DNA of 64,000 nucleotides from an uncultured Eubacteriales bacterium (lineage in GTDB: Bacteria > Bacillota > Clostridia > Oscillospirales > Acutalibacteraceae). Positions within the stretch are counted from its first letter, which is position 1; every line of letters begins with the position of its first letter. The notes beneath the pieces were generated by a model, which was given only the letters and a program-made list of their open reading frames with translations, was not told where the DNA came from and did not search any database. The stretch spans positions 124,001 through 188,000 of the forward strand of contig CAKSHJ010000001.1 of NCBI GenBank assembly GCA_934457095.1. The letters are read 5' to 3'. The translations under genes were made by a program, and so were the position numbers. Positions 53,507-61,782 of the stretch are shown in pieces.

Positions 53507-55831
53507 TTAAACTGTTCGTTCGTTCAAATCTGCCGACTGCAACGGTTGCCCATGCGCTTCGTCTTTTTTATTTTGGTACAAAGCAAGCCCGAACGCCGCA
53601 AGCACAAAGGCTGCAAGATAGGCAAATAAAATTCCTGCGTTATACCACGCAATGCCGCTGTCCTGACCGCTGATGACCTCTTTAAGCAGATTAACGCTGT
53701 AGGTCATCGGCATAATGCGGTTGAGCGCTTCAAAGAATGCACCTGAGGTTTCAATCGGGAAAGTACCGCCGGTCGAGGTAAGCTGTAATACCATAAGCGC
53801 CATGGAGAGAATTTTGCCAACGTCTCCTAAGTGAATCATCAGCAGTTCGATGATAGATACAAAAGTAAGCGATGCCAACAAAACCGCTCCGTAAAAGCCC
53901 GCCACATTGTTGATTGGCAAGCCTAAACCGAATTGGCAAACTATGCCCAGCAATACCGCCTGCAAAGCGCCAATACCCAAAATACCCAGCATTCTGATGA
54001 CTCTGGAATGCGAGTCAATGGACAGTCTACCCAGTCTGCGGTTCGGCTCTAAATAAATGCTCATCAAAATCGACAAGCCGCCGGTCCAAAGCGATACCGA
54101 AATAAAATACGGTGCAAAGGCCGTACCGTAATTGGGTACATGCTCATACGGCTCGGATTCAATGGAAACGCCGTTTGCGGCATATTCCTCAATTCCCTCT
54201 GTCGCTTTCAATTTTTCTCTTGTCTGAGCAATCGAACTGTCCAGCTCCTCTTTGGCAGAGGCAACGCCTTGGTCCAATTGTACCGCGCCGCTCTGTGCAG
54301 AGGCAACGCCGCTTTGTAATTGCTGCGCTCCCTGATATAATTGAGATGCTCCATTTGAAAGCTGTCCCAAAGCGCCGTCTAACGCGCCGACACCTTGCTG
54401 TAACTGCGCCAATTGTCCGCTGCCGGCTGCCAAAGTCGCCGCACCTTGCGCTACCTGTTTGCCACCGTTGTCTAATTGCCGCAATGCCGTATTTAAACTG
54501 TTAATGCCGCTTTGTAACTCCCCGATTTTAGCGGTATTAGCAGCTAAGGTATCAGCGCCCGTATTGAGCTGCTGCGCACCGCTGACAAGCTGTGTACCCG
54601 CCGCAGCATATTGCGCCGCAGCCGATTGCTCACCCTTAGCAACGTCCGCTTTGAGCAGGGCAATGACCTGCTGCAATTGCGCCGACGGATTGGCGGTATT
54701 GGCCGCCTCTAATTTCCGGATTACCGTGTCATTGCCGCCAATAATGCCAATCATCACTTTCAGAGACTCGGCCTGCTCAGCATCGGCTGTCTGCAATTGC
54801 TGCGCCAACGCCAATACGGTTTGCGTACCGTCGTAGCCGTTTTGTGCCAACGCCTGTTGTATTCCCTGCGTGAGCACTACATATTGCTGCGCACCGGTTG
54901 CCACATTGCCGCTGCCCTGAGACAAACTCTGTATACCGCCGCTGAGCGCCGACAAATTGGCAGCGCCCTCTTGCAAGACCGCCGCACCGTTTGCAGCTTG
55001 CTCCAATCCTCCGGAAAGCTCTGCAGCGCCCTGATTCAGCTGTTGAGCGCCCTGTAACAGAGTCGGCAATTGCGCCAATGCATCATTGAGCTGTGTGGAG
55101 CCTTCTTTGGCCTGTGTCAGTCCGCTGTCCAGCGTTTGCAAATTCGTTGTGAGCTGCTGGGCGCCTTGGTATAAAGTATCCATACCGCTCTTCAGCGAGC
55201 CGATACCGTTGCCTAAAGTCGTAAAGCCCTCGGAAACTGTATTCAATTGTTCAGGTACGCTGTTAAGCTGCTCTGAAAGGCTGCCTGTAATCTGTTGTGT
55301 TACGCTGGCACGCAATTCTTTTTGCAGGCTGGCGGCCGCACTTTTCATAATGGTCGAGGCAATATAATTGCGCTTTTCATTGGCAGAATAGGTAATGGTT
55401 GCCGGTATTTTCTCGGTCGTTTCCGCCGAAGCCACATTTTGGGAGAAATCCTGTGGAATATCAATCACCGCATAGTAACGATTTTCCTTTTCCAGTCCTG
55501 TTTTTGCATCGTCTGCGTCGGTAACTACCCATTTCAGGTCTTTGGATTCCTCCATTTTATCGACCAACTCTTTGCCCAAATTGCGGGTTTGACCGTTAAT
55601 TTCCGCACCCAAATCTCGGTTGACCACCGCTACCGGCATGGTATCCAGCCGTCCGTAGGTGTCCCATACCGAGGCCAGATAAATACCGCTGTACATCAAC
55701 GGTATAATAGCAACGCCTATAATCAAAGCAATGCAGCCAATAAGCCTTTTGCGCTTAACACGCTCTTGATTCAGCGGATTATCATACGGAATTTGCGTAG
55801 TATTTTTACTGTTTTTCAAAATCGTATTCAC
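53507..55831 (-). CDS. YhgE/Pip-domain membrane protein
   Basis: The 774-residue protein has one helix near the N-terminus (about 28-52), a conserved YhgE block (DTMPVAVVNRDLGAEINGQ), a very long outside coiled-coil region of Gln/Ala/Leu/Gly repeats such as LNQGAAELSGGLEQA (about 175-560), and five or six C-terminal helices (about 580-760) like an ABC-2 permease. Members include phage-infection protein Pip. Function is unknown; related proteins join lipid or type VII export. It stands alone with its own terminator. Confidence 0.85.
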   Translation of the reverse strand: MNTILKNSKNTTQIPYDNPLNQERVKRKRLIGCIALIIGVAIIPLMYSGIYLASVWDTYGRLDTMPVAVVNRDLGAEINGQTRNLGKELVDKMEESKDLKWVVTDADDAKTGLEKENRYYAVIDIPQDFSQNVASAETTEKIPATITYSANEKRNYIASTIMKSAAASLQKELRASVTQQITGSLSEQLNSVPEQLNTVSEGFTTLGNGIGSLKSGMDTLYQGAQQLTTNLQTLDSGLTQAKEGSTQLNDALAQLPTLLQGAQQLNQGAAELSGGLEQAANGAAVLQEGAANLSALSGGIQSLSQGSGNVATGAQQYVVLTQGIQQALAQNGYDGTQTVLALAQQLQTADAEQAESLKVMIGIIGGNDTVIRKLEAANTANPSAQLQQVIALLKADVAKGEQSAAAQYAAAGTQLVSGAQQLNTGADTLAANTAKIGELQSGINSLNTALRQLDNGGKQVAQGAATLAAGSGQLAQLQQGVGALDGALGQLSNGASQLYQGAQQLQSGVASAQSGAVQLDQGVASAKEELDSSIAQTREKLKATEGIEEYAANGVSIESEPYEHVPNYGTAFAPYFISVSLWTGGLSILMSIYLEPNRRLGRLSIDSHSRVIRMLGILGIGALQAVLLGIVCQFGLGLPINNVAGFYGAVLLASLTFVSIIELLMIHLGDVGKILSMALMVLQLTSTGGTFPIETSGAFFEALNRIMPMTYSVNLLKEVISGQDSGIAWYNAGILFAYLAAFVLAAFGLALYQNKKDEAHGQPLQSADLNERTV

Positions 55832-55996
55832 CTCTTTTCACATGTCGTTGTACCATTCATATTAGCATTGTGCAACCGCTTTGTAATTAGACAGTATGGT
55901 GTTTTTGTCCGTTTTTTGTACAGATTTTGAAAAATGTATAGCAATAGTATGGCAGATTTTTTGGGAAGATATTCATATTCTGCAAAATAAGTTGCC

Positions 55997-56025
55997 TTGA
56001 TTTCACGATAAAATCATGCTAAAAT
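55997..56025 (+). promoter_or_regulatory. Sigma-A promoter of the small unknown gene
   Basis: TTGATT, 17-base spacer, TGC-TAAAAT (extended -10), then GGGAGGT and the start codon at 56055. The 223-bp gap also holds the weaker start region of the divergent YhgE gene. Confidence 0.75.
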
Positions 56026-56054
56026 GGTAAAAAACACGGGAGGTATCAATAAAC

Positions 56055-56294
56055 ATGGCAATCGAACTGACAAAAAAGGATTTAGCAACGCTATCTGCCA
56101 CCGTGCAGCAGAATGTAGAGGCGGAATTGCAGGGCGACAAGTTAAAAAGAATGCAGTCCTTTGGCAAAGAGGACGGCACCATTGACACAAACGGCGTGCT
56201 GGCCTTTGCGCTGGCTGAGGCAAAATTATATGCCACCATGTTTACCACACAGCTGCTCAACGCCATTTATGACGCTCAACACGATGAACAATAA
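56055..56294 (+). CDS. Small protein of unknown function
   Basis: I do not recognise this 79-residue protein. It is soluble and helical (MAIELTKKDLATLSATVQQN at the start, FALAEAKLYATMFTTQLLNA near the end), with net negative charge and no signal peptide. A good promoter and GGGAGGT 10 bases before the ATG support it as a real gene. It lies 86 bp before birA on the same strand and is divergent from the YhgE gene. Confidence 0.75.
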   Translation: MAIELTKKDLATLSATVQQNVEAELQGDKLKRMQSFGKEDGTIDTNGVLAFALAEAKLYATMFTTQLLNAIYDAQHDEQ

Positions 56295-56380
56295 ACCGTA
56301 CTTTTGTTAAGAGAAGCTCTGTTGCAGACATTTTCAATGACCGTGCAATGAGCTTTTTCCATTTAGAGAGGAATTATGCC

Positions 56381-57355
56381 ATGTCTTGTAAAAGTAATGT
56401 ATTACAGCTATTAGAGCAAAATCGGGGCGTCTATATTTCCGGAGAGGACTTGGCGCAGCGATTACAAATTTCACGTTCGGCAATCTGGAAAGCCGTGAGT
56501 GAATTGAAAAAAGAAGGTTATCAAATTTCCTCTGTGACCAACAAGGGTTATTGCCTGTCCGAAAAAACGGATATCATCTCTGTTGAGGGAATTGCGCAGT
56601 ACCTAAACGCCCACCCGCCCATTCATGTATTTAAAACAGTGGATTCCACCAACCATGCCGCCAAAAAAATGGCGCTGGACGGCGCGGAACACGGCACTGT
56701 CGTCATTGCCGAGAAACAAACGGCCGGCCGCGGCAGAATGGGGCGTTCTTTTTTTTCGCCGGCAGGCAGCGGTATTTATATGAGTTTTATTTTGCGTCCG
56801 AATTTAACCAGCGGAGATGCCGTGCTGATTACTACAGCAGCTTCAGTGGCGGTAACTAAGGCTATTGAGGAAACGACACAGATTCGCGCCGGCATTAAAT
56901 GGGTGAATGACATTTATATAAGCGGCAAAAAAATTTGCGGTATTTTAACCGAGGCATTAACCGATTTTGAAACCGGAGGCATTGAGGCTATTATTTTAGG
57001 AATCGGTATCAATTTTTATAGGAACAACGCCAATTTTCCACAGGAAATTCTACCAAAGGCGAACGCCCTGTTTGCAAAAAAGCCCGACGGTATAACACGC
57101 AATCAACTGGTCGCGGCAGTAATAAACCATGTTTTGTCAATTTGCGGCAATTTGCAGAGCCGCAAATTTATTGCGGAATATAAACAGCGTTCGGTGGTGC
57201 TGGGCAAGGAAATTGAGGTAATTAGCGGAGAAAAGCGCGAATATGCTTTGGCTGTTGATATTGATGAAAACGGCGGTCTTGTGGTTAAAAAACAGGACGG
57301 TTCAACTGAGACTTTGCATTCCGGGGAAATTAGTATTTTGGGAGATTTCTCGTAA
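56381..57355 (+). CDS. birA: Biotin-protein ligase / biotin repressor BirA
   Basis: Attaches biotin to carboxylase carrier proteins and, with its helix-turn-helix, represses biotin genes. The 324 residues comprise an N-terminal winged helix (about 1-60; ISGEDLAQRLQISRSAIWKAV), the catalytic core with biotin loop AGRGRMGRSFFSP and INDIYISGKKICGILTE-like WVNDIYISGKKICG, and a C-terminal SH3-like domain. The ATG at 56381 follows GAGAGG by nine bases. The convergent gene downstream shares its terminator. Confidence 0.95.
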   Translation: MSCKSNVLQLLEQNRGVYISGEDLAQRLQISRSAIWKAVSELKKEGYQISSVTNKGYCLSEKTDIISVEGIAQYLNAHPPIHVFKTVDSTNHAAKKMALDGAEHGTVVIAEKQTAGRGRMGRSFFSPAGSGIYMSFILRPNLTSGDAVLITTAASVAVTKAIEETTQIRAGIKWVNDIYISGKKICGILTEALTDFETGGIEAIILGIGINFYRNNANFPQEILPKANALFAKKPDGITRNQLVAAVINHVLSICGNLQSRKFIAEYKQRSVVLGKEIEVISGEKREYALAVDIDENGGLVVKKQDGSTETLHSGEISILGDFS

Positions 57356-57377
57356 ATAATTAGAAAAAAGCGCAACA

Positions 57378-57414
57378 AAAACCCCCCTTTTTACGGTGCA
57401 GAAAGGGGGGTTTT
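57378..57414. terminator. Bidirectional terminator between birA and the surface-protein gene
   Basis: A 13-bp perfect stem AAAACCCCCCTTT/AAAGGGGGGTTTT with an 11-base loop; T-rich on both sides, so it should stop both convergent genes. Confidence 0.92.
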
Positions 57415-57437
57415 ATTACAGCTTTTTGCTGTTTAAA

Positions 57438-58295
57438 TTAGTTGTTGTTTTTTCTTTTTCTAACAACGAATACGGTACCTGCGGTGCCCAATGCGCCTGC
57501 AAATACTGCGCTGATGATACCGATGTTGGTTGCATCACCGGTTGTGGGGTTGCCGCTTTTGGCAGGAGCCTCGGAAACGGTGAATGCATAGTCAACTTTG
57601 GTGCCGTCATTGTACTGGAATTGTACATTGTGGTTACCTGCTGCCAGAGTATTCATGAAAGCCTCTGTGAAGGTAACAACGGTGCTGCCGCTTACTGCGG
57701 TGTAGTTTGCTTTGTCAACTTTGGTGCCGTCAACGGTTACGTCTGTGAATTTTGCAAAGTCATAGTTCACGGCAACGGTAAAGCCCTTGCCTGTACCCTT
57801 TACAAAGCCGGTTTCGCTTCTGGTAGCGTCAACGGTTTTGTCGTTTTTAGCAGTTGTGTTGGCATCGCTGCTTGCATCGCTGCTTGCGTCGCTGCTTGCG
57901 TCGCTGCTTGCGTCGCTGCTTGCGTCGCTGCTTGCATCGCTGCTGGCATCACTGCTGCTGCTGTTGTCGCCGCCTTCACTACCACCCGGTTTCTCACCCG
58001 GTTTCTGCTCGGTGTCTGTGCTGCCGTCACCCTTATTGTCGCCACCCGGATTTTTGTCGCCACCATTTTCGCCATCTGTGTTGCCGTCACCTTTGCCCTG
58101 TTCGGTGCCTGTGCCACCTGCATTGTTATCTTTGTTCTCTCCGGTGTCTGTGTTACCCTCTTGGTTGTTTTTGCCAGCTTCAGTTTGTGTAACAGTATTA
58201 CCTTCAGCAAAAGCCATAGTGCCTGCGCCTACGGAAGCTGCTGCAACAATAACCGCTGCCAACGTACCTGCAAATAAACGTGTGCTTTTTTTCAT
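57438..58295 (-). CDS. Secreted, repeat-containing cell-surface protein
   Basis: Wall-attached protein of 285 residues. A signal peptide (about 1-30, ending in GTMAFAEG), an acidic Gly/Asn/Asp/Thr-rich low-complexity part (about 31-115), eight SSDA repeats (about 113-145), an Ig-like X2-type module (about 160-245; FTDVTVDGTKVDKANYTAV) and a C-terminal NPTTGD motif, membrane helix and KRKNNN tail that resemble a sortase signal with NP in place of LP. Function unknown: display or adhesion is inferred. It has a consensus promoter and an operator-like inverted repeat. Confidence 0.82.
   Translation of the reverse strand: MKKSTRLFAGTLAAVIVAAASVGAGTMAFAEGNTVTQTEAGKNNQEGNTDTGENKDNNAGGTGTEQGKGDGNTDGENGGDKNPGGDNKGDGSTDTEQKPGEKPGGSEGGDNSSSSDASSDASSDASSDASSDASSDASSDASSDANTTAKNDKTVDATRSETGFVKGTGKGFTVAVNYDFAKFTDVTVDGTKVDKANYTAVSGSTVVTFTEAFMNTLAAGNHNVQFQYNDGTKVDYAFTVSEAPAKSGNPTTGDATNIGIISAVFAGALGTAGTVFVVRKRKNNN
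57862..57957 (-). repeat. 12-bp tandem repeat, eight units, in the surface-protein gene
   Basis: Units read GCATCGCTGCTT or GCGTCGCTGCTT on the plus strand; four to five central units are identical. They encode SSDA. Copy changes would keep the frame, so spacer length can vary between strains. Confidence 0.95.
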
Positions 58296-58343
58296 AAAGC
58301 TTCATCTCCTAAAATTTTAGTTTTTTTTCATCAATACTGTAAG

Positions 58344-58368
58344 CATACATGCACCGTAATCATGTATG
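58344..58368. promoter_or_regulatory. Possible operator downstream of the surface-gene promoter
   Basis: 8-bp arms CATACATG and CATGTATG separated by nine bases, starting a few bases after the -10 element of the promoter at 58374-58402. A repressor site or a leader hairpin are both possible. Confidence 0.5.
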
Positions 58369-58373
58369 AAGCG

Positions 58374-58402
58374 ATTATAGCATGCCACCTCAAAAGTGTC
58401 AA
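58374..58402 (-). promoter_or_regulatory. Consensus sigma-A promoter of the surface-protein gene
   Basis: Minus-strand TTGACA, 17-base spacer, TGC-TATAAT: both hexamers perfect with an extended -10. The leader is about 70 bases. Confidence 0.95.
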
Positions 58403-58493
58403 GGGTTTTTCTGTCATTTTTATGTAGAAAAAAATATATTCATACAAGATATTGGTACGTTTCTTGGCAATATTCGCTTATTTTCAAGGTTTT

Positions 58494-59222
58494 TTAAAAG
58501 GTGAATAATCCCGAAAAACAAAAGGTTGTCAATACATCCGCCGTTGCCGCCGCAATCAAAATCCCTATCAATACCGCATATCGTACAAAAAAATTTCCCG
58601 CGCCCATTTGCGGCTTTGCCTCAATATTTGCAGAACGAACAAATGTTTCACGTGAAACATTTTCTTGCAGCGGCCCTGCCCCAAGGCGTATGCCCCGAGA
58701 AAAGCGTATGCTTTCTTTTGCGGCAATTATTATCGCAATTAAACTCAAAAATGCACCCGGTAAAATTACCGCCAAATGAAATAAAAAACCTCCAAAGCCA
58801 TAAGCCGCGTATAAATATCCCGCTGTTATACCCATGCCAAATCCGCGGAATAACGGCATCAGCGGTACGCAATACGCTCCCCATACGGAAAGTCCGCACA
58901 AAAAGCTGAACAGCAAAAACAAAAACGACGATGCCATTGAAGCAATAAATACAGAAAAAATCGGTAAGGTACTCCGTGCCTTTACATTGCTGAAAAAAAT
59001 AAAATCCAGTGTTTTCAGCAGCTCGTAGTCGGCATTGCGAATAAAAACAGCTCCCAGTATCAGTCCCGCAAATGCGAATAATACCAGCACTACCAGCAAT
59101 ATATTCTGCCGCAATGCCGGTAAAATTCCGCCGGTAATGGCGTCCCCCTCTGCTTTTTCCGAAAATTTTGCCGCATGGCGTCCCTTTGGTACTTTTACAA
59201 ATAACAGGTTTGTCCGTCTCAT
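58494..59222 (-). CDS. spoIIM: Stage II sporulation protein M
   Basis: Membrane protein of 242 residues with about five helices and the SpoIIM-type arrangement. In B. subtilis SpoIIM forms the DMP complex with SpoIID and SpoIIP that thins septal wall during engulfment. Between the helices, residues ENVSRETFVRS (about 187-197) are encoded by a perfect parS, as a constraint on this loop. Last gene of the tgt-to-spoIIM run; no terminator seen after it. Confidence 0.88.
   Translation of the reverse strand: MRRTNLLFVKVPKGRHAAKFSEKAEGDAITGGILPALRQNILLVVLVLFAFAGLILGAVFIRNADYELLKTLDFIFFSNVKARSTLPIFSVFIASMASSFLFLLFSFLCGLSVWGAYCVPLMPLFRGFGMGITAGYLYAAYGFGGFLFHLAVILPGAFLSLIAIIIAAKESIRFSRGIRLGAGPLQENVSRETFVRSANIEAKPQMGAGNFFVRYAVLIGILIAAATADVLTTFCFSGLFTF
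58644..58659. promoter_or_regulatory. parS centromere site inside spoIIM
   Basis: TGTTTCACGTGAAACA, identical to the site at 29350-29365 and to the ParB consensus; the flanks ACAAA and TTT are shared too. It is translated as part of NVSRETF. Confidence 0.92.
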
Positions 59223-59289
59223 GGTACTGCCAATCCCCCAAACAAGTTGTCTGGTTCATAACTATGCAGCCCATAAAACAATTATGCCT

Positions 59290-60096
59290 TTATTTTCCCA
59301 ATTCCTCTGCTCTTTTTGTACAAGCCCGCATAGCCTGCGCTATCGTATCCTCCAACCCATCTTGGTAGAAAACCTCCAGCGCCGCAAGCGTAGTGCCCCC
59401 CTTGGAGGAAACCATATCAATCAATTCCTGCGGGGTTTTACCCGAATACACCAGCATACCTGCACTGCCAATTAAAGTCTGGGCAATCAACGGTAAGGCC
59501 GTTTCTTTTGTTATGCCCTGTTCCACAGCGCTTTGCAGCATCGCTTTTGCAAACAGATAAAAATATGCCGGACTGCTGCCGTTTACCGAAATCACCGCAT
59601 TCATTTGCGCTTCGGGTAATTCTGCCACGGTACCGCAGCAGGAGAAAAATCCCTCCGCTCTTGCAAACATTTCATCGGTTACACCCTCGCTGCGGCACAT
59701 AGCGGTAGCGCCCTGCCCCAATAGCAACGGAGTATTGGGCATAGTGCGTATAACCGGGCAATTACACTGCAGCGTACTGCGAATGTAATCGGTAGAAATG
59801 CCGGCAGCTATGGAGATGAATAATTTTTGAGGTGTAGCTTGCGTTTTTATTTGCGTCAGCACTTCCTGAAAATTCTGCGGCTTAACCGCCAGCGTAATCA
59901 CCTGACAATCCTGCACAAGCTGCTCTGCAGTGTCCGCTACCTGTACGCCCATTTGCGCAAAATAAGCGCATTGTTCGGTATTTACATCAAATACGGCAAT
60001 TTGCGCAGGCGGCAGCACTCCCGAAGAAACAATACCGTTGACAATAGCGGTTGCCATATTGCCCGCCCCGATAAACCCTAATGTTGTCTGTTCCAA
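59290..60096 (-). CDS. proC: Pyrroline-5-carboxylate reductase
   Basis: Last step of proline synthesis, NAD(P)H-dependent; 268 residues. N-terminal Rossmann motif LGFIGAGNMATAIVNG and the C-terminal signature around VNGSSPAYFYLF and VSSKGGTTLAALEVF are clear. The start is TTG after GGGGGACGG. It lies between scfB and spoIIM. Confidence 0.95.
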   Translation of the reverse strand: MEQTTLGFIGAGNMATAIVNGIVSSGVLPPAQIAVFDVNTEQCAYFAQMGVQVADTAEQLVQDCQVITLAVKPQNFQEVLTQIKTQATPQKLFISIAAGISTDYIRSTLQCNCPVIRTMPNTPLLLGQGATAMCRSEGVTDEMFARAEGFFSCCGTVAELPEAQMNAVISVNGSSPAYFYLFAKAMLQSAVEQGITKETALPLIAQTLIGSAGMLVYSGKTPQELIDMVSSKGGTTLAALEVFYQDGLEDTIAQAMRACTKRAEELGK

Positions 60097-60129
60097 ATTC
60101 CGTCCCCCAATTCTGTTTTGTAATCTGCG

Positions 60130-61488
60130 CTATGTCATTTGCGCCGCTTTCATCATAATTGCACATTCAATGCGTTTTTTCTCCAAATCGCAGGAGAGCT
60201 TGTGCGATTTTAAAATATCGCCCTCATATTGCCAGCTATTGGCCGCGCAACCGCCGCTGCAATAAAATTTTGCCCAGCAATCCTTGCAGTCCTCCTTGCT
60301 GTACACATTGCTTTGCGCAAATTCCTGCTTCATGGAAATGTCAAAAGTATTTTCCATAATATTGCCCATTTTAAAACTCTGCTGCCCTACAAATTGGTGA
60401 CACGGATAAATATCACCCTCGGGCGTAATGCAAATATATTCGTTGCCGCAGCCGCAACCCCGCAGTCGCTTAATCGCACAAGGACCTTGGTCTAAATCAA
60501 TCATAAAATGAAAGAAATGGAATCCTTTGCCGTTTTTTTTGCGGTCAATTAAAATATTTGCCAGATTTTCATATTCGGCAAAGGCTGCCGGCAAATCCTC
60601 CTCCTGCAGAGAATACGGTAAATTCAGGTCGGAAACCACCGGTTCTATCGAAATTTGGTCAAACCCCAGCGCCGCCATATGGATCGCATCTTTAGCAAAA
60701 TCCAAATTATGTTTGGTAAAGGTGCCCCGCACATAATAATCCTTGTCACCTCTTTGCGCCACCAGCTTTTGGTATTTGGGCACAATAGTGTCATAACAGC
60801 CGGTGCCATCGTTGCGTACCCGCAGCATGTCGTTAATTTCTTTTCTGCCGTCCAGAGACAACACGACATTATACATTTCTCTGTTGAGATAATCAATAAC
60901 ATCATCGGTCAGCAGCAGACCATTTGTGGTCATGGTAAAGCGAAACTGCTTATTGCATTGCTGTTCGCGGCTTCTTGCATACTCCACGATTTGCTTTACC
61001 ACTTCAAAATTCATCAGCGGCTCTCCACCGAAAAAGTCCAGCTCCAAATTGCGCCGCGTACCGGAATGCGCAAGCAAAAAGTCAATCGCCTGTTTGCCTA
61101 CTTCAAACGGCATCAATTTTCTGCCGCAGCCAAAGTCACCCTTTGCCGCAAAACAGTATTCACAGCGTAAATTACAGTCATGCGCAACATTCAGGCACAT
61201 GGATTTTACCGGCGCTTCTTTGAGCATGGCGGTAAAATCATGGTAGCCGTCCGGCGAGAAAAGCTGACCGTTTTCAAACAACTCCCGCAGCTCGCTGTAG
61301 GCCTCGTCTATGGTCTCCCGGTCGTATTTTTCCCCCAATACCTTTAGCATTTCCTGCGGCGGAGTCTGCGGCACGGTGTCTTCTAAATAATCCAGCATTT
61401 CATAAGGCGCATCGTTAAAAATATGCACAGCACCGCTGCTTACATCCAGCACAATATGAAAATCGTTTAACGTATATTTATGTATCAT
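60130..61488 (-). CDS. scfB: SCIFF peptide maturase, radical SAM/SPASM
   Basis: Forms thioether cross-links between Cys and other residues of the SCIFF peptide; 452 residues. N-terminal RiPP-recognition region (about 1-90), radical-SAM core with HDCNLRCEYCFAAKGDFG (CxxxCxxC) and ELDFFGGEPLMNF, and SPASM with cysteines in CGCGNEYICITPEGDIYPCHQF and CKDCWAKFYCSGGCA for extra [4Fe-4S] clusters. The precursor gene scfA is 78 bp upstream. Product function is unknown across Clostridia. Confidence 0.96.
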   Translation of the reverse strand: MIHKYTLNDFHIVLDVSSGAVHIFNDAPYEMLDYLEDTVPQTPPQEMLKVLGEKYDRETIDEAYSELRELFENGQLFSPDGYHDFTAMLKEAPVKSMCLNVAHDCNLRCEYCFAAKGDFGCGRKLMPFEVGKQAIDFLLAHSGTRRNLELDFFGGEPLMNFEVVKQIVEYARSREQQCNKQFRFTMTTNGLLLTDDVIDYLNREMYNVVLSLDGRKEINDMLRVRNDGTGCYDTIVPKYQKLVAQRGDKDYYVRGTFTKHNLDFAKDAIHMAALGFDQISIEPVVSDLNLPYSLQEEDLPAAFAEYENLANILIDRKKNGKGFHFFHFMIDLDQGPCAIKRLRGCGCGNEYICITPEGDIYPCHQFVGQQSFKMGNIMENTFDISMKQEFAQSNVYSKEDCKDCWAKFYCSGGCAANSWQYEGDILKSHKLSCDLEKKRIECAIMMKAAQMT

Positions 61489-61518
61489 GGTATTTTATCT
61501 CCGTCTCACAGGCAAAAA

Positions 61519-61546
61519 TTTCAGGGACAGCACGCTGTCCCTGAAA
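61519..61546 (-). terminator. Hairpin between scfA and scfB (attenuating terminator)
   Basis: Perfect 12-bp stem TTTCAGGGACAG/CTGTCCCTGAAA with a 4-base loop, followed on the minus strand by TTTTTGCC. It should lower maturase expression relative to the precursor. Confidence 0.8.
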
Positions 61547-61566
61547 AAAGTGATTGCCGATTCTGA

Positions 61567-61716
61567 TTATTGATTTTCCTCGTTCTCACATTTTTGGTTG
61601 GCCACCGTGCAGGAGGTTTTGCAGGCCGATTGGCAGGAAGCCTGACATTCTCCGCAGCCGCCTTTTACTGCGCTTTGTCTTAAATTTGCCTTATTGAGTG
61701 TTTGAATTTGCTTCAT
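61567..61716 (-). CDS. scfA: SCIFF RiPP precursor peptide
   Basis: Ribosomal peptide of 49 residues (MKQIQTLNKANLRQSAVKGG leader, then a core with Cys at 21, 24, 28, 32, 36 and 43). Six cysteines in about forty-five residues, with CGECQASCQSACKTSC in the core, is the SCIFF definition. The start has AAAGGAG 10 bases upstream. The maturase scfB lies directly downstream. The mature product and its role are unknown. Confidence 0.96.
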   Translation of the reverse strand: MKQIQTLNKANLRQSAVKGGCGECQASCQSACKTSCTVANQKCENEENQ

Positions 61717-61782
61717 AATCGCATATCTCCTTTATTACACTTTTTTATGATTATAACATAAAAAAATAAAAAATAAAAGAGA

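Noticed and set aside
57787..58320. Plus-strand Leu/Ala/Ser repeat frames opposite the surface protein
   Set aside because: They are translations of the 12-bp repeat on the wrong strand and lack ribosome binding sites.
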